A stretch of DNA of 64,000 nt from JAOUEA01 sp963719165 (GCA_963719165.1 CAVRAV010000001.1:992001-1056000), one strand, 5' to 3'; shown: positions 16,897-26,261, numbered from the stretch's first letter. Notes: generated by a model from the letters alone, not told the origin. Translations and numbers: made by a program.

Positions 16897-17955
16897 CTAT
16901 CCCGACAGCAGCCGATCGGCGAAGGCGGCGGCCTCGAAGGGACGGAGGTCGCCGGGCCCTTCGCCGACGCCCACGAACCGGATCGGTACGCCCAGTTCCT
17001 CGCGTACGGCAAGCACCACGCCGCCCTTGCCGGAGCCGTCGGTCTTGGTCAGCACGACCCCGGTGACGCCTACGGCCTCGGTGAAGGCGCGCGCCTGCGC
17101 GATGCCGTTCTGACCCGTCTGCGCGTCGAGCACCAAGAGCGATTCCCCGACCTGCGACCCCGCCTTCTCGATGGTTCGCTTGACCTTCGCGAGCTCGTCC
17201 ATCAACGGTTGCTTGGTGTGGAGTCGGCCGGCCGTGTCGACGAGGAGGACGTCGGAGTGCCGCGCGTGAGCCGCCTTGACGGCATCGAACGCCACGGCGC
17301 CCGGATCGGCGCCGCGTTCCTGCGACACCAGGTGAGCACCGGAGCGTTGCGCCCATACCCCGAGCTGCTCGTTGGCGGCGGCTCGGTACGTGTCGGATGC
17401 CGCGAGGCTGACGGCCCGGCCCTCGTGGGTGAGTCGCGCCGCGAGCTTGCCGATGGTGGTGGTCTTGCCGGCGCCGTTGACGCCCACGACGAGCACGACG
17501 TTCAGCCCCGGGCCCAACCGCAGCGGCTCATCGGGCCCGAGCACGGAGACGACCTCGTCGCGCACGAGCTGCTCGGGGTTGGCACCGTGACGGTACGAGC
17601 CCTTCACGCGCCCGACGAGGTCCGCGGACGCCTTCGGTCCGAGATCGGCCTTGAGGAGCAAGTCCTCAAGTTCCGTCCACGTCTGGTCGTCGACACCGCC
17701 GTGGAAGAGCTGTTTAACCTTGGCGCCCAACCCTTCCCTGCGGAACACGCCTCCTGAGGGGGCGGGCTCCTTCAGGCCGGGCTCGTGTCGCTGGGGCGCT
17801 GGATGCGCGGGGGCCTGCTCCCGGGTGTGCCCCGTCCCGGTATGCATGTCTCGCTCCATGGTGTCGAGCTCTCGCCGGCGTCGGGCGAAGGTCGTGAACC
17901 CGGCGAACACGAGCACCACCGCGAGGATCCCGAAGATGAAGATGTACCAGACCAT
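16897..17955 (-). CDS. ftsY: SRP receptor FtsY
   Basis: FtsY is the membrane-associated SRP receptor GTPase. The 352-residue protein has an N-terminal transmembrane helix (about 2-22), a short charged linker and the NG domain: VVLVVGVNGAGKTTTIGKLAARL (G1), DTAGRLHTKQPLMDEL (G3), LTKTDGSGKGG and the closing GVGEGPGDLRPFEAAAFADRLL. It lies directly after smc on the same strand, the usual actinobacterial order. Confidence 0.94.
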   Translation of the reverse strand: MVWYIFIFGILAVVLVFAGFTTFARRRRELDTMERDMHTGTGHTREQAPAHPAPQRHEPGLKEPAPSGGVFRREGLGAKVKQLFHGGVDDQTWTELEDLLLKADLGPKASADLVGRVKGSYRHGANPEQLVRDEVVSVLGPDEPLRLGPGLNVVLVVGVNGAGKTTTIGKLAARLTHEGRAVSLAASDTYRAAANEQLGVWAQRSGAHLVSQERGADPGAVAFDAVKAAHARHSDVLLVDTAGRLHTKQPLMDELAKVKRTIEKAGSQVGESLLVLDAQTGQNGIAQARAFTEAVGVTGVVLTKTDGSGKGGVVLAVREELGVPIRFVGVGEGPGDLRPFEAAAFADRLLSG

Positions 17956-17966
17956 GTGAGCAGAGG

Positions 17967-20900
17967 CTAGCCGACCGGTTCGCCCTGTGGCACGTCGAGC
18001 GAGACGGGGGTCCGGGTCGCACGGTCGCCCTCGAACCGCTCATGGACCGCGTCCTCCCGCGCCGACGCCTCGGCGTCGCGGTGCGAACGCTCCGATCGCT
18101 GGCACACGACCTTGGTGGTGCCGTCCTTGCTCAGGGACACGCCGTACATCATCCCGGCGATCTCCATCGTCCGCTTCTGGTGGGTCACGATCAGGACCTG
18201 GGCGTCCGACGCGAACCCCTCCACCAGACGCAGGAACCGGTGGAGGTTCACGTCGTCGAGGGCGGGCTCGACCTCGTCCATGAGGTAGAACGGCGACGGG
18301 CGGGCCGTGAAGATCGCGAACAGGAACGCCAGCGCCGTCAGCGAACGCTCGCCCCCCGAGAGCAGGCTGATGCGCTTCACCCGCTTGCGGCCCGGGCTGG
18401 CCTCGATCTCGATCCCACTCGTCAGCGGCCGCGTCGGATCTGTGAGGACCAGACGACCTTCTCCGCCGGGGAACAGCTCCGCCACCAGCCGCTCGAACTG
18501 GATCGCGACGTCGTCGTACGCAGCGGCGAAGGTCTCCGTGATCTCCCGATCGACCCTGGCGATGACCTCGAGGAGGTCGCGACGGGCCCTGCGAACGTCC
18601 TCCAGCTCTCGAGCCATGAAGTCGTGCCGCTCCTGCAGCGCCTCGAACTCGCCGGTGGCCAGGAGGTTCACGCGGCCAAGGAGTCCGAGCCGACGCTGAA
18701 CGAGCTCGGCGCGTTTGCCCAGGCTCTCGACGGTGTCGTCGTCAGAGAGCGCGCTCAGCAGCTCCTCGGGTTCCCCGCCATATCCCTCACGGATCAGCCG
18801 TTCCGCCTCACCGATGCGTCGCTCGATCTCGCCGCGGCTGCGATCGTCTTCCTCGTAGGCCCCACGAAGGCGATCGAGCTCCGTGGAAGCCTCCCGCCAA
18901 GCCTTGTTCACGGCCGCCTCGGCGTCGGCGGCGGAGCGTTCGGCCTCGGCAGCGACGACGCGCTCGGCTTCGGCGGTCGAGGCGGCGCCGTCGATGCTCG
19001 CGAGCTCGGCCTCGGCGTCCGCCCGGGCTTCCTCCGCGGCCTCGAGCCCGGAGCGCAGCCGGACGGGGTCATGCGCGGCGAGCTGGTCGCGTTCGACGCG
19101 GAGCTGGACGAGCCGGGCATCGTGAGCGGCGCGATCGCGCCGCAGCGTCTCCACGCTCACCCGTTGGGGAACCGGCTGCTGGGGCGCGGGCGGCAGGTCG
19201 GGCATCGGCTCGGCGCTCACCGGTCCCAAGCTCGCCAGCCGCTCGCGCGCAACCGCGACGGTCTCTTCGAGCCCCGCGGCCCGCTGGCGGTGCAGCGCCT
19301 CCTCGGTGCGGAGACCCGCGAGCTCGCGATCGAGGACGCCGATACGCTCGGCGGTGGCGGTGATCTCGGCGTCCGCAGCTTCGATCTGGTCGCGCAGGAA
19401 ATCCACCTCGCCCGCGATCTCGGCCAGGCGGCCCCGGCGGGGAAGGAGCGCGCCCATGGTGGCCGACAGGTCGTGGGCCACCACCTGGAGCTCGGCGCGG
19501 ATCTCCCGCGCGCGAGCATCGGCTTCCTTGGCCGTATGGATGACGGCGGGTCCCACCAGCACGCCTGCGGCGGTGACGAAGGAAGCCGCGGGGTGCTCTC
19601 GCTGCTTGTGGGCGGCCTCCGCGATGTCGTCGGCGAGGTAGACGTCGCGAAGCACGGTGCTGACGATGCCGCGGGCCGCCGGTTCCGCGCTCACCGCGGT
19701 CAGCAGCCCCCGTTCCCCGCGAAGGCCCATCGGGACCGGGCCGCCCGCCGCGATCGCGAGGATGGCGCCGTCACCGCTGGATGCATCGGCGAGGGCTCGA
19801 TCGCCGTCGTCGTAGACGACGGCGTCCGCGAGCGGACCGAGCGCCGCCACGAGCGCCCGCTCGAGGCCCGACTCAACCTTCACGAGGTCCTTCAGGAGTC
19901 CCACGGCGCGACCCGTGTGCTCGCTCAGGAATCGCGATCCCGCCGTCTCCTCGATGTCGCGGCGACGCGCCTCCAAGAGATCGCGACGGTTCTCGTGACG
20001 ACGACGGATCTCCTCCAACTCCTCGATCTTGTCGATCAACGAGCGACGCTCGACGTCGAGCTGCGCGCGCTTCTCGCTCATCGGCGCCGATTGATCGTCG
20101 AAGGTCTCGATCTCCGCGGCCAGCCCCGCGCGCTCGGACTCAGCCTCGGCGATCCGCTCGCCCACCGCCGACAGCGCGGCTTCGAGGCGATCGCGCTCAC
20201 GCTCGGTCGCCGCGAGCGACCGTTCGAGCGCCTCGACCTCGGCGCGACGGCCGGCCGCGTCCTCGCCGATCCTGCGGCGCGCCTCCTCGATCCTTCGGCG
20301 CTCGTCCTCCGCCTCGCCGAAGGCCCGTTCGGCCAGAGCGAGCTCCTCCTCCTTGACCTCCAGGTCCGCGATGGCCGCCGCGAGCTGTGCGTGCACGCGC
20401 ACGATCTCTCCATCGACCGCATCCAGACGGACCGCCCGTTCGGCCTGAGCGGCGAGGTCGGCGCGGGCCTCGGCCTCGCGGTCGACGGCCGCCCGGAAGG
20501 CGTCCTGTGCGTGGGAGCGCCGCGTCTGCGTCAGCCGGAACGTCTGCTCGGTGTCGGCGAGCACGATGGAGGCGGCGGCCCGTGCGTCGGCCGCCGCGAG
20601 CACCTCGGAGTCGAGGCCGTCCAGCCGCTCGCGCGCGGCCCTGCGGCGCTCGAGACCGTCGTCCCATCCAGATCGGCGGCGCTCGTGCTCGCGGCGCAAC
20701 GCGCGGAGCCGCGCGGCGACGAGCTTGCGGGAGAGGATCTCCGCCTCGCCGGTGAGGGTCTCGTGCTTCTTCGCCGTCTCGGCCTGCTGCTGCAGCGGCT
20801 TCAGCTGGCGGCGGAGCTCGGCGTGCACGTCGGCCAGGCGCAGGAGGTCCTGATCCAGGCCCGCCAGCCGTCGCTCGGCGCGCTCCTTGCGACGCCGATG

Positions 20901-21407
20901 CTTCGCGATCCCGGCGGCCTCCTCGATGTACGCGCGGCGATCCTCCGGCTTGGCCGACAGGACCTCCTCGAGCTGCCCTTGGCCGACGACCGTGTGCAGG
21001 CCCCGGCCGATGCCGCTCTCCGAGAGCAACTCCTGCACATCCAGGAGGCGCACGATCTGACCGCCGATCCGATATTCCGACTCGCCGCTGCGAAAGATCG
21101 TCCTCGAGACCTCGATCTCGCTCATCGGGACGGGGATCTTCGCCGCGCCGTTGTCGATGACGAGTTTGACCTCGGCCATGCCGAGGGCGGGCCGGCTCGG
21201 CGTGCCGGCGAAGATGACGTCCGCCATGTGGCCGCCGCGGAGCGCACGGGCCCCCTGTTCGCCCAGCACCCAGCTGATGGCGTCCACGAGGTTGGACTTG
21301 CCCGAGCCGTTCGGTCCCACGATGACGGAGACACCCGGTTGGAACTCCAGGGCGGCCTTGTCCGCGAAGGACTTGAACCCGCGGATGGTGATCGAGCGGA
21401 GGAACAT
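17967..21407 (-). CDS. smc: Chromosome segregation protein SMC
   Basis: SMC is the ATPase core of bacterial condensin. Of its 1146 residues, the N-terminal head begins MFLRSITIRGFKSFAD and holds Walker A GPNGSGKSNLVDA. Two long coiled-coil arms flank a hinge (around residues 505-660). The C-terminal head has the signature LLSGGERSLTALAFLFAIF and Walker B FYLMDEVEPALDD. The ATG at 21405-21407 is the conserved family start; the frame is open upstream. The last ~40 residues are a charged tail beyond the usual end. ftsY follows 11 bases later. Confidence 0.95.
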   Translation of the reverse strand: MFLRSITIRGFKSFADKAALEFQPGVSVIVGPNGSGKSNLVDAISWVLGEQGARALRGGHMADVIFAGTPSRPALGMAEVKLVIDNGAAKIPVPMSEIEVSRTIFRSGESEYRIGGQIVRLLDVQELLSESGIGRGLHTVVGQGQLEEVLSAKPEDRRAYIEEAAGIAKHRRRKERAERRLAGLDQDLLRLADVHAELRRQLKPLQQQAETAKKHETLTGEAEILSRKLVAARLRALRREHERRRSGWDDGLERRRAARERLDGLDSEVLAAADARAAASIVLADTEQTFRLTQTRRSHAQDAFRAAVDREAEARADLAAQAERAVRLDAVDGEIVRVHAQLAAAIADLEVKEEELALAERAFGEAEDERRRIEEARRRIGEDAAGRRAEVEALERSLAATERERDRLEAALSAVGERIAEAESERAGLAAEIETFDDQSAPMSEKRAQLDVERRSLIDKIEELEEIRRRHENRRDLLEARRRDIEETAGSRFLSEHTGRAVGLLKDLVKVESGLERALVAALGPLADAVVYDDGDRALADASSGDGAILAIAAGGPVPMGLRGERGLLTAVSAEPAARGIVSTVLRDVYLADDIAEAAHKQREHPAASFVTAAGVLVGPAVIHTAKEADARAREIRAELQVVAHDLSATMGALLPRRGRLAEIAGEVDFLRDQIEAADAEITATAERIGVLDRELAGLRTEEALHRQRAAGLEETVAVARERLASLGPVSAEPMPDLPPAPQQPVPQRVSVETLRRDRAAHDARLVQLRVERDQLAAHDPVRLRSGLEAAEEARADAEAELASIDGAASTAEAERVVAAEAERSAADAEAAVNKAWREASTELDRLRGAYEEDDRSRGEIERRIGEAERLIREGYGGEPEELLSALSDDDTVESLGKRAELVQRRLGLLGRVNLLATGEFEALQERHDFMARELEDVRRARRDLLEVIARVDREITETFAAAYDDVAIQFERLVAELFPGGEGRLVLTDPTRPLTSGIEIEASPGRKRVKRISLLSGGERSLTALAFLFAIFTARPSPFYLMDEVEPALDDVNLHRFLRLVEGFASDAQVLIVTHQKRTMEIAGMMYGVSLSKDGTTKVVCQRSERSHRDAEASAREDAVHERFEGDRATRTPVSLDVPQGEPVG

Positions 21408-21480
21408 CGGGCGGATGCTAACAGGCTTGTGATTCACGACGTGGCAGGCGGCCGATGTTCTGCCGATGGGTCGGGCGCGC

Positions 21481-21750
21481 TCAGCGGATAACCCGGAAGC
21501 CGGTCTCACCCTCCGGCGGGAGCTCGACGACCTCGAGGCCATCGACGCGTGCGCCCGCCGGGCCGTGTCGGCACCAATCGAGCATGGCCGCGACGTCCGT
21601 TGCCTCCCCCTCGAACTCGGCCTCGACCTGCCCGGCGGGGGTGTTGCGCACCCATCCCACGGTGCCGAGCGTCCGGGCGCGCTCGGCACAGCCGGCCCGG
21701 AAGAAGACGCCCTGCACCTGCCCGCCGATCGTCACGCGCACGCGTCGCAC
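21481..21750 (-). CDS. acyP: Acylphosphatase
   Basis: Acylphosphatase hydrolyses carboxyl-phosphate bonds. The GTG at 21748-21750 gives 89 residues, the normal family length, with the anion-binding loop GQVQGVFFRAG (catalytic Arg18) and catalytic Asn36 in GWVRNTPAG. The frame is open 18 codons upstream without family similarity. It sits just upstream of smc on the same strand and diverges from the nicotinamidase gene. Confidence 0.9.
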   Translation of the reverse strand: MRRVRVTIGGQVQGVFFRAGCAERARTLGTVGWVRNTPAGQVEAEFEGEATDVAAMLDWCRHGPAGARVDGLEVVELPPEGETGFRVIR

Positions 21751-21802
21751 GTGCCCAGTCTCCCGCAGACCTCGATAGGCTGGCTGTGAAGGCCGGCCGA
21801 GC

Positions 21803-22402
21803 ATGAGGACCCCCGCGATGACCTACGACGAGCGCACGGCATTGGTCGTGGTGGACGTCCAGAACGACTTCGCCGATCCGGCCGGCAGCCTCTACGTGGG
21901 GGGCGGCGAGGACATCGTCCCCGTGGTCGAAACCGCCGTTCGGCGGGCGCGCCTGGCGAGCTCCCGGGTCGTCTACACCCAGGACTGGCACCCGGCAGTG
22001 ACCCCGCACTTCCGCACCGGAGGGGGGATCTGGCCGGTCCACTGCGTGCAGGGCACCTGGGGAGCGGCCCTGCATCCGGGGCTGGACGCGCCGAGCGGTG
22101 AATTCCTGCGCAAGGGGGCGGACGGCAGGGACGGCTACTCCGGGTTCAGCGTGCGCGATCCCCTGAGCGGCGAGCGGGAGGACACGGTGCTGCACGAGAT
22201 GCTCACGGCGGACGGCGTGGAACGGCTCGTAGTGTGCGGCCTCGCGACCGACTACTGCGTGGTGGAAACCGTCATGGACGCCCGGATGCTGGGCTACCCC
22301 GTCCGTGTGCTGCGCGCGGGAATCCGCGCTGTGGAGCTCCACCCAGGAGACGGCGAACGGGCGATCGCCCGGATGCGCGACGCCGGCGCCGAGCTCGTGT
22401 AG
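21803..22402 (+). CDS. pncA: Nicotinamidase (isochorismatase family)
   Basis: The enzyme converts nicotinamide to nicotinic acid in NAD salvage. The protein has 199 residues. The catalytic triad is visible: Asp18 in VVVDVQNDF, a Lys in FLRKGADG and the nucleophilic Cys in GLATDYCVVET. The metal site is in TQDWHP...HF and the substrate loop in GIWPVHCVQGT. The start may be the ATG five codons inside. It ends one base before the stop of the convergent SnoaL-like gene. Confidence 0.88.
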   Translation: MRTPAMTYDERTALVVVDVQNDFADPAGSLYVGGGEDIVPVVETAVRRARLASSRVVYTQDWHPAVTPHFRTGGGIWPVHCVQGTWGAALHPGLDAPSGEFLRKGADGRDGYSGFSVRDPLSGEREDTVLHEMLTADGVERLVVCGLATDYCVVETVMDARMLGYPVRVLRAGIRAVELHPGDGERAIARMRDAGAELV

Positions 22403-22837
22403 CTACTCGCCCGGCGTCGGCATGAGGCCGAGTTGCGCCATGGCACCCATCATGTCGTACACGCCGTAGTGCGCCGAGTTCATCCCCGCGTCGTCGAACG
22501 TGAACACGTCGATGGCCTCGATGGCATACGGCTTGCCCGTTGGGGTCATCCCCTGCATGAATCCGTTCGTGTCGGTGGCTCGCAACGTGCTGCGGACCGC
22601 AACCTTGTCCCCCGCCGCGATGACGTCTCCGATCTCGATCCGCATGTCGGGGGCCTGCTCGCGCATCATGGTGTACATCGCGATCGCCCCGGCCTTGTCG
22701 CCGCTCGTCCCCGGCATGGGTGAGCCCTCGGCGTAGTCCTCGGTGAGCACCTTCTCGGCGTAGGAGATATCTCCCTCGTTCAACACGCGCTGGATCAGCT
22801 CACGAGCACTCGCGGCGTTGTCTTCCGGCGTCGTCAT
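22403..22837 (-). CDS. SnoaL-like ester cyclase/NTF2-fold protein
   Basis: A 144-residue protein of the SnoaL-like polyketide-cyclase fold, with ARELIQRVLNEGDISYAEKVLTEDY at the N-terminus, an IGDVIAAGDKVAVRSTLRAT strand pair and the IEAIDVFTFDDAG segment. Members bind or hydrolyse small molecules and are often poorly defined. No biosynthetic cluster surrounds it, so no substrate is proposed. Its stop abuts that of pncA. Confidence 0.75.
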   Translation of the reverse strand: MTTPEDNAASARELIQRVLNEGDISYAEKVLTEDYAEGSPMPGTSGDKAGAIAMYTMMREQAPDMRIEIGDVIAAGDKVAVRSTLRATDTNGFMQGMTPTGKPYAIEAIDVFTFDDAGMNSAHYGVYDMMGAMAQLGLMPTPGE

Positions 22838-22906
22838 GGCATCCTCCCCCAGGGTCGGCTTGGCAGCCTCAAATCTGGCACGGGGCGGCGGTGATCGACA
22901 AGTCCC

Positions 22907-23749
22907 TTAGCTTTGACACTGCGGGCAGTAGTAGGAGGTTCGCTGCGAGAGCTTCACGCTTTGGATCGGCGTGCGGCAACGGCGGCAGGGCAAGCCGAGG
23001 CGTCCGTAGACCTTCAACTCGTTCTGGTATTCGCCGGGCTGGCCGAACAGGTCGACGTAGGCCTCGTCCTCGAGCGTCGTCCCCCGCTGCTTGATGGCCT
23101 CCTGCAAGATCTCCTGGATCGCGCGATAGAGGCGACGCACCTCTTGGGAAGACAACGTGTCGCTCAAGCGGTCGAAGCGCAGCCCCGCGTGGAAGAGGAC
23201 CTCGTCGGAGTAGATGTTGCCCAGTCCGGAGATGAACTTCTGATCCATCATGAGCGGCTTCATCTTGCTCGCCCGCTGCGCCAGCAGGTATTGGAACGTC
23301 GGCCACGTGAACACCTGATCCAGCGGGTCGATGGCGAGGTGCTGCAGCTCCTTGATCTTGCCCACGTCATCCGCGTCCGTGATGAAGAGCTCGCCGAACG
23401 TTCGCGGATCGACGAACCGGAGGTCCCCGCCCTGCTGGAAGGTCATGACGATGTGGGTGTGCGGCGCGAGCGCCACGCGGCCGGTGCCACGCTGGAATCG
23501 GCCGCTCATGCCGAAGTGCGCCACGAGGATCTCGCCCGAGTCCAGCGGCATCATCAGGTACTTCCCGCGGCGCTCGACCTTGGCGACCTTGTGGGACACC
23601 AAGCGCGACGTGAAGTCCTTCCTCGTCTTGTGCCGGCGGATCACCCGCATGGCGTTCTTGGTGCTCTTGACCTCGGCCTCTTTGATCCGTCGGCCCACGA
23701 CGTCCTTCTCGAGATCTCGCCGCATCACCTCGACTTCGGGAAGCTCCAC
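22907..23749 (-). CDS. mutM: Formamidopyrimidine-DNA glycosylase-like protein lacking the N-terminal proline
   Basis: The protein matches Fpg/MutM, a base-excision enzyme for oxidised purines. It has ELPEVEVMRRDL, the Lys63 of RRGKYLMM, the H2TH region GLGNIYSDEVLFHAGL and a C-terminal zinc finger (Cys255, 258, 275, 278, with Arg270). The only start with a ribosome-binding site (GGGAGGGG) is the GTG at 23747-23749, which yields M-E-L-P-E. The usual catalytic Pro after Met is therefore absent. This is either a real active-site loss or a base error. It follows rnc in the usual operon; 280 residues. Confidence 0.88.
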   Translation of the reverse strand: MELPEVEVMRRDLEKDVVGRRIKEAEVKSTKNAMRVIRRHKTRKDFTSRLVSHKVAKVERRGKYLMMPLDSGEILVAHFGMSGRFQRGTGRVALAPHTHIVMTFQQGGDLRFVDPRTFGELFITDADDVGKIKELQHLAIDPLDQVFTWPTFQYLLAQRASKMKPLMMDQKFISGLGNIYSDEVLFHAGLRFDRLSDTLSSQEVRRLYRAIQEILQEAIKQRGTTLEDEAYVDLFGQPGEYQNELKVYGRLGLPCRRCRTPIQSVKLSQRTSYYCPQCQS

Positions 23750-23765
23750 GTTTCCTACCCCTCCC

Positions 23766-24485
23766 TCAGGCCTCGGGGTCGCCGAGACGCACAGACAGGC
23801 GCCGGTGCGCCTCGCGCGCCGCTTGCTGCTCGGCTTCCTTCTTCGAGCGGCCGGTCCCGTGGCCCATGGGCTCGCCGCCCAGGAGCACGGTCGCCGTGAA
23901 TTCCTTCTGGTGGTCCGGGCCGCGCTCCTCGATCCGGTAGTCCGGCATGGAGCGCAGCTCCGCCGAAGCGAGTTCCTGCAGGATCGTCTTGTAGTCGCGG
24001 TCGCCTTCCCCGCGCACGTAAGCCTCCATGCGCGGCCTGAAGAGGCGTTCGATGAGCGCCGCCGCCGCCTCCAGCCCCAGGTCGAGGTAGACCGCGCCGA
24101 AGACCGCTTCGAGCGCATCCGCGAGGATCGACGACTTGTCGCGGCCTCCGCTCTGCTCCTCACCCTTGCCGAGCAGCACCATGGATCCGAGGTCGAGCCC
24201 GCGGGCCACCTCGGCCAAGGCGCTCATGTTCACGATGGCGGCGCGCAGCTTCGCGAGCGAGCCCTCCGGATGATCGGGATAGGCGCGGTAGGCCATGTCG
24301 GTGACGACGAGACCGAGCACGGAGTCCCCCAGGAACTCGAGGCGTTCGTTGTTGATCCGCAGACCGCGCTCGAACGCGAACGACCGATGGGTCAGGGCGG
24401 CCTCGCGAAGGGCCACGTCGTGGAAGGAGAGCCCGAGTGCCCGGTCCAGCGCTTCGATCGGCACGTCGGCGGGAACGGCCGTCAC
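23766..24485 (-). CDS. rnc: Ribonuclease III
   Basis: RNase III cleaves double-stranded RNA in rRNA and mRNA processing. The 239-residue protein shows the signature NERLEFLGDSVLGLVVT with the catalytic acids, DKSSILADALEAVFGAVYLD with the second acidic pair, and a C-terminal double-stranded-RNA-binding domain (DYKTILQEL ... GRSKKEAEQQAAREAH). It lies between rpmF and mutM, the standard actinobacterial order. Confidence 0.95.
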   Translation of the reverse strand: MTAVPADVPIEALDRALGLSFHDVALREAALTHRSFAFERGLRINNERLEFLGDSVLGLVVTDMAYRAYPDHPEGSLAKLRAAIVNMSALAEVARGLDLGSMVLLGKGEEQSGGRDKSSILADALEAVFGAVYLDLGLEAAAALIERLFRPRMEAYVRGEGDRDYKTILQELASAELRSMPDYRIEERGPDHQKEFTATVLLGGEPMGHGTGRSKKEAEQQAAREAHRRLSVRLGDPEA

Positions 24486-24489
24486 GCGG

Positions 24490-24666
24490 CTACTCGACCT
24501 CGATGGCTTGGCGGCCTGCGTAATAGCCGCAGTTGCCGCAGACTACGTGCGGCAGCTTCGCCTGCCGACACTGCGGACACTCGCTGTAGGTCGGCGCCTT
24601 CGCCTTCCAATTCGCCGCGCGGCGGTCGCCGCGCGACTTGCTCTGCTTCTTCTTCGGGACGGCCAT
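24490..24666 (-). CDS. rpmF: 50S ribosomal protein L32
   Basis: This short frame encodes 58 residues beginning MAVPKKKQSKSRGDRRAANW, followed by a zinc ribbon with Cys30/Cys33 (CPQC) and Cys43/Cys46 (CGNC). It ends with GYYAGRQAIEVE. L32 binds near the 50S exit-tunnel region. A ribosome-binding GAAAGGAAG lies just upstream. It sits between yceD and rnc, as in most bacteria. Confidence 0.95.
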   Translation of the reverse strand: MAVPKKKQSKSRGDRRAANWKAKAPTYSECPQCRQAKLPHVVCGNCGYYAGRQAIEVE

Positions 24667-24697
24667 CGTTGCTTCCTTTCGTGGGTCCTCGGTCGCG

Positions 24698-25213
24698 CTA
24701 GTTCTCCATCTGTTCGAGCAGGGTCTCGAGCTCGGCCCAGCGCGGGTCGGTGCTGGGGTGATCGCCGGGGCATTCGCCCAGGTTGCGATCGCCGCCGCAG
24801 ACCGGACAGAGGCCCCGGCAGTCGGGTGCGTGCAGGGGTGAGAACGGCAGCTCCACCCCCACCGCGTCGCGCAGCATCTGCTCGGGCTCGATGAATCCCT
24901 CCGGATCCAAGGGGTAGTCCTCGGCGTCCTCGTCGGGCGCCGTGACGAACAGCTCCGTCAATCCGAGGTCGAACGGCTCATCGGATTCCTTCAAGCACCG
25001 TGCGCATCGCAGGTGGAACACTCCCGTGACCCGGCCCGAGACGACGATGCCTTCGACGATCGATTCCAGCAGGAGCTCGGCGCGCACGGGAGCATCATCG
25101 GGCACGGCCGCGACCTCGGTGCCGAGCCCCTCGAGGGTGCCTTCGAGCACCACCGCCTTGGAGGCGCCGGGGACCCCCATCAGCGCTCGCACATCGACGC
25201 TCTCGAGGCTCAT
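24698..25213 (-). CDS. yceD: DUF177 / YceD-like 23S rRNA accumulation protein
   Basis: A 171-residue protein of the DUF177 family, required for normal 23S rRNA levels in the bacteria studied and almost always upstream of rpmF. Conserved Cys pairs are CARCLKE near the middle and CRGLCPVCGG near the C-terminus, separated by the acidic LTELFVTAPDEDAEDYPLD segment. The start overlaps the stop of the upstream coiled-coil gene (ATGA). Confidence 0.88.
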   Translation of the reverse strand: MSLESVDVRALMGVPGASKAVVLEGTLEGLGTEVAAVPDDAPVRAELLLESIVEGIVVSGRVTGVFHLRCARCLKESDEPFDLGLTELFVTAPDEDAEDYPLDPEGFIEPEQMLRDAVGVELPFSPLHAPDCRGLCPVCGGDRNLGECPGDHPSTDPRWAELETLLEQMEN

Positions 25214-25776
25214 TCCGCTTCCTCGTCGAAGAACTCGGTCTCGCGGCGACGCTCGCCCCGACCCGGCGCGAACTCCTGCTCGGCCGCGGTGGCCGGAGCC
25301 CGGAGCTTCTCCCGACCCAGCTCCACCTGATCCAGGGTGCGCGCGAGCGCCTTCGTGGTGACCTGCGACTCCTCGAGGATCTTGCGGAGCGCGATCTCGA
25401 ACTGGGCGAGCTTGGCGTCTACGTAGTCCTCCGCCTCTTCGACCATGACGCGAGCCTTGTCGTCGGCCTCGGCGAGGATGCGCTCGGCCTCCTCGTTGGC
25501 CCGGATCACCACCGCCTCCTTGCGCGCCGCGCGCAGCTGCTCTTCGCGCGCCTGCTCGATCAGCCGGTCTCCCTCGGCGCGTGCCTTGGCGAGGAGCTCC
25601 TCGCGATCCTTCACGATCCAGCGCGCTTGCTTGATCTCGTCAGGGAGGTCCTCCTGCATGGCTTTCAGCATGTCCAGGACCTCGTCCTTGTTCACGAGGA
25701 CCGAGGACGACAGCGGCATGGACTTCGCGTCCTGCACCATGTCCTCGAGCTCCTGAAGACGCCCCGCGAGATCCAT
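25210..25776 (-). CDS. Coiled-coil protein, DivIVA / ATP-synthase-b-like
   Basis: A 188-residue, strongly charged, mostly helical protein. Heptad-like sequence from about residue 40 to 155 (KDREELLAKARAEGDRL, EEAERILAEADDKARVMVEE) resembles DivIVA or F-ATPase b-subunit coiled coils. There is no membrane segment. It joins coaD by an ATGA overlap and yceD by another. Similar proteins lie here in other Actinomycetota, but the role is not established; a structural or cell-pole function is a guess. Confidence 0.75.
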   Translation of the reverse strand: MDLAGRLQELEDMVQDAKSMPLSSSVLVNKDEVLDMLKAMQEDLPDEIKQARWIVKDREELLAKARAEGDRLIEQAREEQLRAARKEAVVIRANEEAERILAEADDKARVMVEEAEDYVDAKLAQFEIALRKILEESQVTTKALARTLDQVELGREKLRAPATAAEQEFAPGRGERRRETEFFDEEAE

Positions 25777-26261
25777 CAGACTCGCTCCCTCATCCGGTGC
25801 GCCAGGCGCGCTCGCACCGGACCCGGCACCAGGCCCTCGACGTCCCCGCCGAAGCGGGCCACCTCTTTGACCAGGGACGAGGACAGGAACGACCAGTTGG
25901 GGTTCGTGGACATGAACATCGTCTCCACACCGGCGAGGCGGTGGTTCATCTGCGCCATCTGGATCTCGAACTCGTAGTCCGTCACGGCCCGCAGGCCCTT
26001 CACGATCACGGAAGGTCCCTGGGCCTTCGCGTATTCCACCAACAATCCGCGGAACGAGCCCACGCGCACGTTCGGCAGGTCCGCGCACGCCTCCTCGAGC
26101 ATCGCGACCCGTTCCTCCAGCTCGAACAGCGGCTCTTTGGCCGGGTTCTCCAAGACGGCCACCACGACGTGGTCGAACGTGGTGCCCGTGCGCCCGATGA
26201 TGTCGAGATGACCGTTGGTCACCGGGTCGAACGTCCCCGGACACAGGGCGGTCAGGCCCAT
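25776..26261 (-). CDS. coaD: Phosphopantetheine adenylyltransferase
   Basis: CoaD makes dephospho-CoA from 4'-phosphopantetheine and ATP. It has 161 residues with the nucleotidyltransferase motif CPGTFDPVTNGHLDII, the substrate segment GLRAVTDYEFEIQMAQMNHRL and the C-terminal ATP loop FLSSSLVKEVA (a variant of the usual ISSTxVRE). It overlaps rsmD by 10 bases and the next gene by an ATGA, so the run is tightly coupled. Confidence 0.94.
   Translation of the reverse strand: MGLTALCPGTFDPVTNGHLDIIGRTGTTFDHVVVAVLENPAKEPLFELEERVAMLEEACADLPNVRVGSFRGLLVEYAKAQGPSVIVKGLRAVTDYEFEIQMAQMNHRLAGVETMFMSTNPNWSFLSSSLVKEVARFGGDVEGLVPGPVRARLAHRMRERV

Noticed and set aside
18042..21491. A 1149-codon open frame antisense to smc
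   Set aside because: It is a shadow of high-GC codon bias on the opposite strand, with repetitive low-complexity sequence and no recognisable domain; smc itself is unambiguous.
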